From Nitrosomonadales bacterium (GTDB taxonomy: Bacteria; Pseudomonadota; Gammaproteobacteria; Burkholderiales; Gallionellaceae), in contig JACRME010000008.1 of the NCBI GenBank assembly GCA_016235045.1, positions 372,001 through 436,000 of the forward strand: a stretch of 64,000 nucleotides of DNA, written 5' to 3'. A model generated the notes under the pieces. It was not told the DNA's origin, ran no database searches, and worked only from the letters and a program-made list of their open reading frames with translations. Positions 9,315 to 18,324 of this stretch are shown piece after piece (position 1 is the first letter of the stretch; each line of letters opens with the position of its first letter). The translations under genes and the position numbers were made by a program.

Positions 9315-10391
9315 CTACCGCCGCTCGGTGCGCCAGAGCATCCACAACGCCAGCGCCAGAAACATCCAGCTCATCGCCGTGGCACTCAACAACGGCGACC
9401 AATCGTTCAAAGCGCCGACGTTGGCAAACAGCCTGCCCACAAAGTGGAAACTCAAACCCAGCACGATGCCCATGAATATCTTGCCGCTGATGCCGCCTTC
9501 ACGACGCTGGTAAGCCGAAAACGGCAAAGCCAGCAGCATCATCACCAGCACCGCGAACGGATAGACCAGCTTGTTCCACATTGCGATCTCGTAGCGCGCG
9601 GTCTTCTGGTGGTTGTCGCGCAGATGCCCGGTATATTGATACAGGTTCCAGGCCGACATCTGCTCGGGCACCACCAGCAACACGCTCAAAATATCCGGGT
9701 TCAGGGAGGAATGCCATTCCGCCAGGGGGCGATTGTCGACAATGGCAATACGATTCTCGAAACGCGTCTGCTTGACGCTCTCCAGTTGCCAGCGCTGGCC
9801 CTCCAGGTAGGAAGCATGTTCCGCAGCGATAATGCTGCGCAAGTGATAACTGTCGTCGAACTCATAGATGTTGATCCCCATCAATGACGTATCCGGCAGC
9901 ACTCCCTTAACATTTACAAAACTGCGTTCGTCTTTCACCCAGACGCCGGAACGGAACTCCTTTGCGGTGACCTGCATGTTCTGCGCCTTCAATTTTATTT
10001 GCTGTGCCAGGCGTTCGCTCGGTGCAGCAACGAATTCGCCGCACAAAAAGCACAGTATCACCAGCGGCAGGCCGATCCTGAGCAGCGCCATGATCATCTG
10101 CTTGAGCGAAACGCCGGAACTGCGATACACCGTCAGTTCCGAATTGGCCGCCATCTGCACCATGGCAAAAATTGTTCCGATCAGCACCGCAACCGGGAAC
10201 AACTCGTACACATGACCGGGAATAGTGAGCATCACAAACAGCATCACATGCCCCAATTTGTAATCGCCGCGCCCCATCATATTCAGTTCGTTGATCAGGT
10301 CGAGCAAGGCAAACAGCATGATGAGGGCCGCAAACACCAGCGCGATGCTGGCGTAGATTTCCCGCCGCAAATACCCGGTGAGCAGCCTCAT
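9315..10391 (-). CDS. lptG: LPS export ABC transporter permease LptG
   Basis: Inner membrane permease of the LptB2FG complex that extracts lipopolysaccharide from the inner membrane and feeds the LptC-A-D bridge. It has six predicted transmembrane helices, three N-terminal and three C-terminal, around a large periplasmic beta-jellyroll domain; the coupling-helix region is SSGVSLKQMIMALLRIG. Length 358 residues is normal. The start overlaps the lptF stop (ATGA at 10388-10391), so the two permeases are translationally coupled. Confidence 0.93.
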   Translation of the reverse strand: MRLLTGYLRREIYASIALVFAALIMLFALLDLINELNMMGRGDYKLGHVMLFVMLTIPGHVYELFPVAVLIGTIFAMVQMAANSELTVYRSSGVSLKQMIMALLRIGLPLVILCFLCGEFVAAPSERLAQQIKLKAQNMQVTAKEFRSGVWVKDERSFVNVKGVLPDTSLMGINIYEFDDSYHLRSIIAAEHASYLEGQRWQLESVKQTRFENRIAIVDNRPLAEWHSSLNPDILSVLLVVPEQMSAWNLYQYTGHLRDNHQKTARYEIAMWNKLVYPFAVLVMMLLALPFSAYQRREGGISGKIFMGIVLGLSFHFVGRLFANVGALNDWSPLLSATAMSWMFLALALWMLWRTERR

Positions 10392-11521
10392 CTCTTCCAC
10401 CTGCGCCAGACAGATACCGACGAGCGATGGTAGAACATCAGCAACGTCACCAATATCATCAACGAGTGGATGCTCAGCAGACCGACTGTCGCACTGACCT
10501 TGCCGTACCCAACCCAGGAATTGGTCACGCTGATCATGTTGTTATAGAACATATAGGTAACGATGGCGATGATCAGATTGAGCGAGCGCCCAGCGCGCGG
10601 GTTCACGTAACTCAGCGGGATGGCCAGCAGCGCCAGAATCAGCGCGCTGAGCGGCAAACCGATACGCCACTCCAACTCCGACATATTCCACGGATTCGGA
10701 TCCTGCAACAGAAGCCTGGTCGGAAATGCCTTGTAATTCGGCCTTTCTTTCCGCAATTCGACCGGCTCGATGCGCATGGCATAACGCTCGAATTCGACGA
10801 TCCTGAAATCAGCCTGGCCGGGAACTCCCTCGTAACGCGTGCCGTTGAGCATCACCAGAAACCGGTCGCCATTGGCGGCCGTCTCCTGAAAACCCTCCTT
10901 GGCGACCATCGTGCCTTCTTTGCCGTTCTGCACGGACTGCACGAAGATGTTGCCAACGCGCTTTTTCTCCACATCCACGTCTTCAAGGAAGAACACGCGG
11001 TCGGCCTGTTTCGATTCGCGGAAAGCCCCCGGCGTTGCCGCCGCCACGTCGTCGCGGCTGTCCAGCCTGCGCCTGAATTCTTCCGCCTTGGACAAGGCCC
11101 ATGGCGACAGCACCAGGCTCAGCAGCGCAATCACCAGCGTCACCGGCACGGCATACCCCAGCACCGGGCGTATCCAGCGCGTCAGCCCGACGCCGGAAGA
11201 GAACCACACCACCATCTCGCTATCGCGGTAGCTGCGCGTCAGCGTCAGCAGCACCGACAGGAACAGGCTGATGGAGAGCAAAACCGGCAAATAGTTGATC
11301 GCGCTGAAGCCCATCATCGCGAGCACCCCATCCACCGCGAGCAAACCGCTGACCGACTCGCCCAACAGGCGGATCAACTGGGTAAACACGACGATGCCCA
11401 GCAGAATGGAGGACACCAGCAAACCCGTGCTCGCGAATTCGCGCACCAGCGACCAATAAAAGATGCCATGCACGCGCGGCTTCTTTGACTTTAGTGGTGG
11501 GGATTGCGGATAATCCGGCAT
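10388..11521 (-). CDS. lptF: LPS export ABC transporter permease LptF
   Basis: Second permease of the LptB2FG lipopolysaccharide exporter, with the same 3+3 transmembrane arrangement and the coupling segment SSGVGLTRWIRPVLGY. The start is uncertain: ATG at 11521 gives 377 residues with a proline/lysine-rich N-terminus, whereas GTG at 11473 starts at the family-like HGIFYWSLVREFAST. Neither has a strong Shine-Dalgarno sequence. It is divergent from pepA, so the short spacer must hold both promoters; this arrangement is common in proteobacteria. Confidence 0.92.
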   Translation of the reverse strand: MPDYPQSPPLKSKKPRVHGIFYWSLVREFASTGLLVSSILLGIVVFTQLIRLLGESVSGLLAVDGVLAMMGFSAINYLPVLLSISLFLSVLLTLTRSYRDSEMVVWFSSGVGLTRWIRPVLGYAVPVTLVIALLSLVLSPWALSKAEEFRRRLDSRDDVAAATPGAFRESKQADRVFFLEDVDVEKKRVGNIFVQSVQNGKEGTMVAKEGFQETAANGDRFLVMLNGTRYEGVPGQADFRIVEFERYAMRIEPVELRKERPNYKAFPTRLLLQDPNPWNMSELEWRIGLPLSALILALLAIPLSYVNPRAGRSLNLIIAIVTYMFYNNMISVTNSWVGYGKVSATVGLLSIHSLMILVTLLMFYHRSSVSVWRRWKR

Positions 11522-11555
11522 CGGTGGCAAATATGAGTTTATTGAGGAGAAGCGC

Positions 11556-13043
11556 GTGGAATTTAGCATAAAACAAGGCAGTCCGGAAAAACTGAAGAGC
11601 GGTTGCGTGGTGGTCGGCGTGTTCGACGGCGGCAAACTGTCGACGGCGGCGCAAGTGCTCGACAAGGCGGCCAAGCACGCGCTCAGCGATGTCATCGAGC
11701 GCGGCGACATGACCGGCAAGTCCGCGTCCACCTTGCTGTTGCACAAACTGCCCGGCGTTGCCGCAGAGCGCGTGCTGCTGGTCGGCTTGGGCAAGGCCAG
11801 CGAACTCAACCACAAGACCAGCCTGGAAATTCTGGGCGCGACCTTCAGCGCATTGAACGCCACCCCCGCCAAGGATGCCACGCTGTATATCGTGGACGAA
11901 GGTGTGGGCAAGGATGCTGCGTGGGTCATCAAGCAGGCGGTATTCACGGCGGCCGAGCAGGCTTTCCGCGCCGACGGCATGAAGAGCAAGCCGTCCAAAC
12001 CAGCCACGCTGAAGAGTATTGCATTTGCCACGCTGGAAAAACCGGCCGCCGCACTGAAGAACGTGCTCGACCAGACCGCCGCCACCGCGCGCGGCATGGA
12101 ACTCACCAAGACGCTGGGCAACCTGCCGGGCAACATCTGCACCCCGAGCTACCTCGCCGCCAAGGCGCTGGCGCTGGGCAAGGCGCACAAGAACATCAAG
12201 ACCACTGTGCTGGACGAGAAAGCCATGCAGAAGCTGGGCATGGGCTCCTTGCTCTCCGTCACCCGCGGCAGCGAACAGCCGGCCAAGCTGATCACCATGG
12301 AATACTCCGGCGCGGCCAAAACGCAGAAACCCATCGTGCTGGTCGGCAAGGGCATCACCTTCGATTCCGGCGGCATTTCGCTCAAGCCCGGCCCCGAAAT
12401 GGACGAGATGAAATACGACATGTGCGGCGCAGCAAGCGTGCTCGGCACCCTGCAGGCCATCGCCGAGATGGGGCTGAAGCTCAACGTGGTCGGCGTGATC
12501 CCGACCTGCGAGAACCTGCCCGGCGGCAAGGCCACCAAGCCCGGCGACATCGTCACCTCCATGTCCGGCCAGACCGTCGAGATCCTCAACACCGACGCCG
12601 AAGGCCGCCTGATTTTGTGCGACGCGCTGACCTACTCCAAGAAGTTCAACCCGGACACCGTCATCGACATCGCCACGCTCACCGGCGCCTGCGTCATTGC
12701 GCTGGGCCATGTCGCCAGCGGCATGTTCGCCAACGAAGACAAGCTCGCCGTGGAACTGCTGGCCGCGGGCGAACAATCGCATGACCGCATCTGGCAACTG
12801 CCGCTGTGGGAAGACTACCAGCCGCTGCTGGACAGCAACTTCGCCGACATGGCGAACATCGGCGGCCGCGCGGGCGGCACCATCACGGCGGCCTGTTTCC
12901 TCGCACGCTTCACCAAGGACTACCGCTGGGCACACCTGGATATCGCGGGCACGGCTTGGAAGTCGGGCAAGGAAAAAGGCGCAACGGGACGTCCGGTACC
13001 GTTGTTGACGCAGTATTTGATTAATCGAGCCGCCGCCAAGTAA
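11556..13043 (+). CDS. pepA: leucyl aminopeptidase (M17)
   Basis: Cytosolic dinuclear-metal aminopeptidase removing N-terminal residues from peptides. The active-site signature NTDAEGRLILCD and metal-binding segments GKGITFDSGGISLKP and EMKYDMCGAASV are intact in the C-terminal catalytic half; the N-terminal half is the usual alpha/beta domain. Length is 495 residues. It is divergent from lptF and followed by a hairpin repeat and holC. In E. coli the homologue also binds DNA, which cannot be judged here. Confidence 0.97.
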   Translation: MEFSIKQGSPEKLKSGCVVVGVFDGGKLSTAAQVLDKAAKHALSDVIERGDMTGKSASTLLLHKLPGVAAERVLLVGLGKASELNHKTSLEILGATFSALNATPAKDATLYIVDEGVGKDAAWVIKQAVFTAAEQAFRADGMKSKPSKPATLKSIAFATLEKPAAALKNVLDQTAATARGMELTKTLGNLPGNICTPSYLAAKALALGKAHKNIKTTVLDEKAMQKLGMGSLLSVTRGSEQPAKLITMEYSGAAKTQKPIVLVGKGITFDSGGISLKPGPEMDEMKYDMCGAASVLGTLQAIAEMGLKLNVVGVIPTCENLPGGKATKPGDIVTSMSGQTVEILNTDAEGRLILCDALTYSKKFNPDTVIDIATLTGACVIALGHVASGMFANEDKLAVELLAAGEQSHDRIWQLPLWEDYQPLLDSNFADMANIGGRAGGTITAACFLARFTKDYRWAHLDIAGTAWKSGKEKGATGRPVPLLTQYLINRAAAK

Positions 13044-13058
13044 GCCTGAAACAGACCC

Positions 13059-13105
13059 GATGTAGGAGCGCAATTCATTGCGCGATGACTTCGGGCTCCT
13101 ACATC
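13059..13105. repeat. palindromic repeat, GTAGGAGCG family, copy 1
   Basis: An inverted repeat with outer arms GATGTAGGAGC / GCTCCTACATC around an inner CGCAAT..ATTGCGCG pair. It lies between pepA and holC and may also end pepA transcription. A related copy is at 16493-16561. Confidence 0.85.
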
Positions 13106-13124
13106 CAACTCGAAATGGAATGGC

Positions 13125-13544
13125 ATGACCAAAATTGACTTTTATACCGGCTCGGAAGACAAACTCAGAACTGCCTGCCAACTGAGTCACAAAGCGATGC
13201 AGAACGGCCTGCGCGTGCTGCTGCACGCGCCTGACGAAGCCACCGCCCACAAGCTTGACCAACTGTTGTGGCACTTCCCCGCCACGGCCTTCATGCCCCA
13301 TTGCCACAGCAATGAGGCTGATGCGGCCACCCTGCCGGTGGTCATCGGACGCGACGAGTCCTTCCCCCATTCCGAGTTGCTCATCAGTCTGCACAACGAA
13401 TGTCTGCCGTTCTTCAGCCGTTTCGAGCGCGTCATCGAGATCGTCAGCCAGGACGACGAGGACGCAAAACAGGGGCGCGAGCGCTACAAGTTCTACAAGG
13501 ATAGAGGCTACGAACTGCGCCACTTCGACCTGCGCAAAGCATAA
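13125..13544 (+). CDS. holC: DNA polymerase III subunit chi
   Basis: Chi links the clamp loader (through psi) to single-stranded DNA-binding protein at the replication fork. The protein begins [19 protein letters not shown] and carries the family pattern [17 protein letters not shown] and the C-terminal GYELRHFDL. The length of 139 residues is standard. It lies between pepA and valS, the classic pepA-holC-valS order of many proteobacteria. Confidence 0.95.
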   Translation: MTKIDFYTGSEDKLRTACQLSHKAMQNGLRVLLHAPDEATAHKLDQLLWHFPATAFMPHCHSNEADAATLPVVIGRDESFPHSELLISLHNECLPFFSRFERVIEIVSQDDEDAKQGRERYKFYKDRGYELRHFDLRKA

Positions 13545-13555
13545 AACGCCGCAGC

Positions 13556-13630
13556 AGGATGGGTGGAGCGAAGCGATACCCATCGTTTTTCGCATCCAAT
13601 TGATGGGTATCGCTTCGCTCCACCCATCCT
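13556..13630. repeat. 29-bp perfect inverted repeat
   Basis: Arms at 13556-13584 and 13602-13630 are exactly complementary over 29 bases (starting AGGATGGGTGGAGCGAAGCG) around a 17-base loop. It lies in the holC-valS spacer. The arm sequence differs from the other repeat families in the window. Confidence 0.93.
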
Positions 13631-13698
13631 ACAATTGTCGCCCGCCCCTGTATAATCCCGCCCTTTCCGACGCACCCAACTCACCCGTAAAGACCGTA

Positions 13699-16488
13699 AT
13701 GGAACTCGCAAAAAGTTTTGACCCAAAAGACATCGAATCCCGCTGGTACCCCACCTGGGAAAACGCCGGTTACTTCAAGGCCGGACTCGATGCCTCGAAG
13801 AAAGAGAATTTCTGCATCCAGCTGCCGCCCCCCAACGTCACCGGCACGCTGCACATGGGCCACGGCTTCAACCAGACGCTGATGGATGCGCTCACCCGCT
13901 ACCACCGCATGAAGGGCGACAACACCCTGTGGCAACCGGGCACCGACCATGCGGGCATCGCCACGCAGATCGTGGTCGAACGCCAGCTCGACGCGCAGGG
14001 TATCTCGCGCCACGACCTCGGCCGCGAGAAATTCATCGAAAAGGTGTGGGAGTGGAAGGAATATTCCGGCAACACCATCACCCAGCAGATGCGCCGCCTC
14101 GGCACCTCGCCCGACTGGTCGCGCGAACGTTTCACCATGGATCCGAAACTGAACAAGACCGTCACTGAGACCTTCGTGCGTCTGTTCAACGAAGGCCTGA
14201 TCTATCGCGGCAAGCGCCTGGTGAACTGGGACCCGAAACTGCACACCGCCGTCTCCGACCTCGAAGTGGTACAGGAAGAAGAAGACGGTTTCATGTACCA
14301 CATCCAGTATCCGCTGGCGGATGGCTCAGGCCACCTGGTCGTCGCGACCACCCGCCCCGAAACCATGCTGGGCGACGTCGCGGTGATGGTGCATCCCGAG
14401 GACGAGCGCTACAAGCACCTGATCGGCAAGCAGGTCACGCTGCCGTTGTGCGGCCGCACCATCCCGGTCATCGCCGACGACTACGTAGACAAGGAATTCG
14501 GCACCGGCGTGGTGAAGGTCACGCATGCACATGACTTCAACGACTATGCCGTGGGACAGCGCCACAAGCTGGACATGATCTCCATCCTCACGCTGGATGC
14601 GAAGATCAACGAACACGCGCCCAAACAATATCAGGGCATGGACCGCTTCGCCGCGCGCAAGCAGATCTGCGCCGACCTCGAAGCGGCCGGCCTGTTTATC
14701 AAGGCCGACAAGCACAAACTGAAAGTGCCGCGCGGCGACCGCACCGGCGTGGTGATCGAGCCGATGCTGACCGACCAGTGGTTCGTCGCGATGAGCAAGG
14801 CAGGCTCTGAGGGCAAATCCATCACCGAACAGGCGCTGGAATGCGTGAGCTCCGGCGAGATCAAGTTCCACCCCGAGAACTGGGTCAACACCTACAACCA
14901 GTGGCTCAATAACATCCAGGACTGGTGCATCTCGCGCCAACTGTGGTGGGGTCACCAGATTCCCGCCTGGTACGGCGTGAACGGCGAAGTGTTCGTCGCG
15001 CGCGATGCAGAGGAAGCGCGCAAGCTGGCCGACAAGGCCGGTTATGCCGGACAGCTAGACCGCGACAACGACGTGCTCGACACCTGGTTCTCTTCCGCGC
15101 TGTGGCCGTTCTCCACGCTGGATTGGGAAGAAGGCAAACCGTTCGACGCGCAAAACGCGTTCGTGAAGCAATACCTGCCTTCCTCCGTGCTGGTCACCGG
15201 TTTCGACATCATCTTCTTCTGGGTGGCGCGCATGGTGATGATGACCAAGCACATCACCGGCAGGATCCCGTTCAAGGATGTTTACGTGCACGGCCTGATC
15301 CGCGATGCGGAAGGCCAGAAGATGTCCAAGTCCAAAGGCAACGTGCTCGACCCCATAGATTTGATCGACGGCATCGGCATCGAAGAACTGGTGAAGAAAC
15401 GCACCACGGGCCTGATGAATCCGAAGGATGCCGAGAAGATCGAGAAGCGCACCCGCCGCGAATTCCCGGAAGGCATCCCCGCGTTCGGAACGGATGCTTT
15501 AAGGTTCACTTTCGCCTCGCTCGCCTCGCCCGGTCGCGACATCAAATTCGACATGCAGCGCTGCGAAGGCTACCGCAACTTCTGCAACAAACTGTGGAAC
15601 GCCACGCGCTTTGTGCTGATGAACTGCGATGGGAAGGATGTGGGGCAGGATGAATCGCTGCCGCTGGAATTCTCGGCTGCCGACAAGTGGATGATCAGTG
15701 AGTTGCAAAAGACCGAAGCCGAGATGGCGACGCACTTCGCCGACTACCGTTTCGACATGGCCGCGCGCGCTGTTTATGAACTGGTGTGGAACACTTATTG
15801 CGACTGGTATGTAGAACTGGCCAAGGTGCAGATGAATGGCAACGAAGCGCAACAACGCGGGACGCGCAGAACTTTGGTACGCGTGCTGGAAACTATCCTG
15901 CGTCTTGCTCACCCCATCATCCCGTTCATCACCGAGGAGTTGTGGCAGTCGGTCGCGCCGATGGCGAATGCCAAGGGCGACAGCATCATGCTGCAAGCCT
16001 ATCCCAAGGCCGACAGCAACAAGATCGACGCAGCCGCCAGCGCGCAGGTCGCACTGTTGCAGGAACTCACCACCGCCTGCCGCAGCCTGCGCAGCGAGAT
16101 GAACCTGTCCCCCGCCGCGCGCGTGCCGCTGATTGCGGCCGGTGATGCAACGACATTGAACGCGCTTGCGCCCTACATCAGCAGCCTCGGCAAACTCAGC
16201 GAAGTGCAGGTCGTCGCCGAACTGCCGGAAGGCGATGCACCGGTATCCATCGTCGGCAATTTCAAGCTGATGCTGAAAGTGGAAATCGACGTGGCAGCAG
16301 AACGCGAGCGTCTGGACAAGGAGATCGCGCGCCTTTCCAACGAAATCACCAAGGCGAACGCCAAGCTGGGCAACGAGAGTTTCGTCGCGCGCGCACCGGC
16401 GGCGGTGGTGGAGCAGGAGAAGAAACGTCTGGAAGAGTTCGGGACGACGCTGGTGCAGTTGCAGGCGCAGCGCAGGAAGCTGGGGTAA
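13699..16488 (+). CDS. valS: valine--tRNA ligase
   Basis: Class I aminoacyl-tRNA synthetase charging tRNA-Val, with editing of mischarged threonine. The HIGH-type motif is [10 protein letters not shown] near the N-terminus, the KMSKS motif is [14 protein letters not shown], and the C-terminus has the valyl-specific coiled coil ([20 protein letters not shown]). With the ATG at 13699 the protein has 929 residues, normal for the family; the frame is open upstream but not homologous. It is the last gene of the pepA-holC-valS group. Confidence 0.97.
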   Translation: MELAKSFDPKDIESRWYPTWENAGYFKAGLDASKKENFCIQLPPPNVTGTLHMGHGFNQTLMDALTRYHRMKGDNTLWQPGTDHAGIATQIVVERQLDAQGISRHDLGREKFIEKVWEWKEYSGNTITQQMRRLGTSPDWSRERFTMDPKLNKTVTETFVRLFNEGLIYRGKRLVNWDPKLHTAVSDLEVVQEEEDGFMYHIQYPLADGSGHLVVATTRPETMLGDVAVMVHPEDERYKHLIGKQVTLPLCGRTIPVIADDYVDKEFGTGVVKVTHAHDFNDYAVGQRHKLDMISILTLDAKINEHAPKQYQGMDRFAARKQICADLEAAGLFIKADKHKLKVPRGDRTGVVIEPMLTDQWFVAMSKAGSEGKSITEQALECVSSGEIKFHPENWVNTYNQWLNNIQDWCISRQLWWGHQIPAWYGVNGEVFVARDAEEARKLADKAGYAGQLDRDNDVLDTWFSSALWPFSTLDWEEGKPFDAQNAFVKQYLPSSVLVTGFDIIFFWVARMVMMTKHITGRIPFKDVYVHGLIRDAEGQKMSKSKGNVLDPIDLIDGIGIEELVKKRTTGLMNPKDAEKIEKRTRREFPEGIPAFGTDALRFTFASLASPGRDIKFDMQRCEGYRNFCNKLWNATRFVLMNCDGKDVGQDESLPLEFSAADKWMISELQKTEAEMATHFADYRFDMAARAVYELVWNTYCDWYVELAKVQMNGNEAQQRGTRRTLVRVLETILRLAHPIIPFITEELWQSVAPMANAKGDSIMLQAYPKADSNKIDAAASAQVALLQELTTACRSLRSEMNLSPAARVPLIAAGDATTLNALAPYISSLGKLSEVQVVAELPEGDAPVSIVGNFKLMLKVEIDVAAERERLDKEIARLSNEITKANAKLGNESFVARAPAAVVEQEKKRLEEFGTTLVQLQAQRRKLG

Positions 16489-16492
16489 CCCA

Positions 16493-16561
16493 TGTAGGAG
16501 CGCAGCTATGCTGCGCGATTTCGTATCGTGATTTCATCGCGCGATAAATCGCGCTCCTACA
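16493..16561. repeat. palindromic repeat, GTAGGAGCG family, copy 2
   Basis: Outer arms TGTAGGAGCGC / GCGCTCCTACA enclose further GCGCGAT/ATCGCGC pairs. It sits between the convergent ends of valS and the TusA-like gene, where it could serve as a bidirectional terminator. Confidence 0.88.
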
Positions 16562-16571
16562 GGTCGTTTAC

Positions 16572-16841
16572 TCAGCGGCGGCGGATCAGAAAAATGAATT
16601 CGCCGCCCTGCTCCGTTGAAGAAAGCAAATCGTTGCCGGTCTTGCCGCAGAAATCCACAAAATCCTTGGGCGAACCCTTGTCCGTAGCCACCACTTTCAG
16701 AACCTGGCCACTGCTCATGAATGCCAACGCTTTCTTGGCGCGCAGGATGGGGAGCGGACAAGCCAGCCGCCGCACATCCAGTTCGACATCGAAAGTTAGG
16801 TCATTCACGCGAGAATTTTCCCTTCGCAAGAAGCTACTCAT
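16572..16841 (-). CDS. TusA/SirA-family sulfurtransferase-like protein
   Basis: An 89-residue protein with the TusA-fold signature VRRLACPLPILRAKKAL, whose cysteine in the CPxP motif would carry a persulfide. TusA-type proteins relay sulfur for tRNA thiolation, molybdenum cofactor synthesis or sulfur oxidation; which applies here is not shown. The ATG at 16841 overlaps the end of the kinase gene by 8 bases and has AAGGAAG directly before it; GTG at 16808 would instead give the family-like N-terminus. The overlap with a kinase gene suggests co-expression. Confidence 0.8.
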   Translation of the reverse strand: MSSFLRRENSRVNDLTFDVELDVRRLACPLPILRAKKALAFMSSGQVLKVVATDKGSPKDFVDFCGKTGNDLLSSTEQGGEFIFLIRRR

Positions 16842-18126
16842 CTTCCTTATCGTCGCTCAGCAAGCGCGAAATGCGCGTGTTCGCCATGGACAACCGCTTT
16901 ACCAGCATTCCCAGGAACGCCTCGCTGAACTGGAAGCGGCAATTCGCCGAGGCGCGCGATAGTACCTCGGGGTTGATTTCGATCAGGACAACTTCGGTCT
17001 TGGACACGACATCGGTGGAACGATGCGCATCCTTGCCGGAAAGATGCGCCATTTCGCCGAAACAATCGCCGCGATGCAGCAAGCTCAGCAGCCGGCCCTG
17101 CTTGAGCACCAGCACCGAGCCGTTGGCGATGACGAAGAAATTCACCCCCTCCTCGCCTTCATGCACGATCGATTCATCCTTGGGCACCTTGTGCCAATCG
17201 CTGATCCGCAGCACTTCCCACAACTCGACATCGCTGAAATTGCAGAAGAAGTTCAACTCGCGCAAAGTATTGAATTTTTCGGTATCGAATATTTCGTCCT
17301 GCTGCGGCGCGCTAAAGCTGATGAATGACACCAGGTCGCGCGCGAACTCGTCCCAGGTCTGGTAGCGTTGCGCCAGATCCTTGTTCATCGCACGCAGCAC
17401 AATAGCGTCCAGCTCGGTCGGGATTTCCGGCCGGAAAGTGCTGGGTGCATGCGGGTTGATATTCATGATCTGGTAGATCATGCTGTAACTGTTGGCCGCA
17501 TCGAACGGCAGCTTGCCGGTAAGCAGGCGATACATCGTCACGCCGAGCGAATAGATGTCGGTCTGGTGCGTCAGCGGCTGCTCCCTGATCTGTTCCGGCG
17601 ACATGTACGCGGGCGAACCGACGCCGCTGACCTGCGTGCTTTGCTGGTTCTCGATCACTGCCGCGCCGAAATCCGAAATCTTGATATCGCTGTCGCCGCG
17701 AAGCAGGATGTTTGCGGGCTTGATGTCGCGGTGCGTAACGCCCTGGTATTGCGCATATTCCAGCGCCTTGCAGCACTTGTAGACGATCTCGGCGATACGT
17801 CCGATATGCATCAGGTGGTCGACTTCGCCGTATTTCTCCAGCGTCTCGCCTTCGACGTACTCCATCACCATGTAATTCAGGTCGCCCTCCATCACGGCGT
17901 CGAAAATTTTGACGATGTGCGGGTGCGACAATTTCCCGGCGAGCGAGGCCTCGGTTAACAGCAGCTTGCGGTAGGCCCTGGCTCGCGTGGTATCGTGCAG
18001 GACATCCAGATTGAATACCTTGAGCGCGATTTGCTGCTGGTTGAACGGGTCGAGCGCAAGGTACACCGTGCTGGTCGCACCGCGCCCCAATTCCTTGACG
18101 ATCTCGTATTTGCCGACTTTATCCAT
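16834..18126 (-). CDS. Ser/Thr protein kinase with C-terminal cyclic-nucleotide-binding domain
   Basis: A 430-residue cytosolic Hanks-type kinase. Residues about 8-270 contain the glycine loop LGRGATSTVY, the VAIK-like lysine in IALKVF, the catalytic loop HRDIKPANILL, DFG (SDFGAAV), and SPAYMSPEQ in place of the APE motif. Residues about 300-400 form a cNMP-binding domain (HEGEEGVNFFVIANGSVLV, then GDCFGEMAHLSGKDAHRSTDV). The combination suggests activity gated by a cyclic nucleotide or by partner binding. There is no transmembrane segment, unlike many PASTA kinases. The ATG at 18126 gives MDKVGKYEIV, the expected start. Confidence 0.92.
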   Translation of the reverse strand: MDKVGKYEIVKELGRGATSTVYLALDPFNQQQIALKVFNLDVLHDTTRARAYRKLLLTEASLAGKLSHPHIVKIFDAVMEGDLNYMVMEYVEGETLEKYGEVDHLMHIGRIAEIVYKCCKALEYAQYQGVTHRDIKPANILLRGDSDIKISDFGAAVIENQQSTQVSGVGSPAYMSPEQIREQPLTHQTDIYSLGVTMYRLLTGKLPFDAANSYSMIYQIMNINPHAPSTFRPEIPTELDAIVLRAMNKDLAQRYQTWDEFARDLVSFISFSAPQQDEIFDTEKFNTLRELNFFCNFSDVELWEVLRISDWHKVPKDESIVHEGEEGVNFFVIANGSVLVLKQGRLLSLLHRGDCFGEMAHLSGKDAHRSTDVVSKTEVVLIEINPEVLSRASANCRFQFSEAFLGMLVKRLSMANTRISRLLSDDKEDE

Positions 18127-18152
18127 GCGTATCCTCGCCCGCAAAGCCCTCT

Positions 18153-18188
18153 CTCGTTCTTTCTCCCGCGCGCGGGAGAAAGAACGAG
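18153..18188. repeat. perfect 36-bp palindrome
   Basis: Two 18-base arms (CTCGTTCTTTCTCCCGCG and its exact complement) meet with no loop. It lies 26 bases upstream of the kinase start codon and between the divergent kinase and bepA genes, so it is either an operator-like site or an extragenic palindromic repeat. Confidence 0.92.
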
Positions 18189-18324
18189 CGAATCACTACG
18201 CGAGATTCATATTTTCCGGCGGGCATTCTGAAGGCTGGACGGCAAGCTGTCCAGCAACAACAAAATTTACGGGGATTTACAGTGCGGCGCGGAACTCAAG
18301 TGGGGCGGTGCTATCATATTGTCC

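Noticed and set aside
11220-13595. 791-codon open frame on the minus strand across pepA and holC
   Set aside because: Covers two well-supported plus-strand genes; composition typical of antisense reading frames and no recognisable domain.
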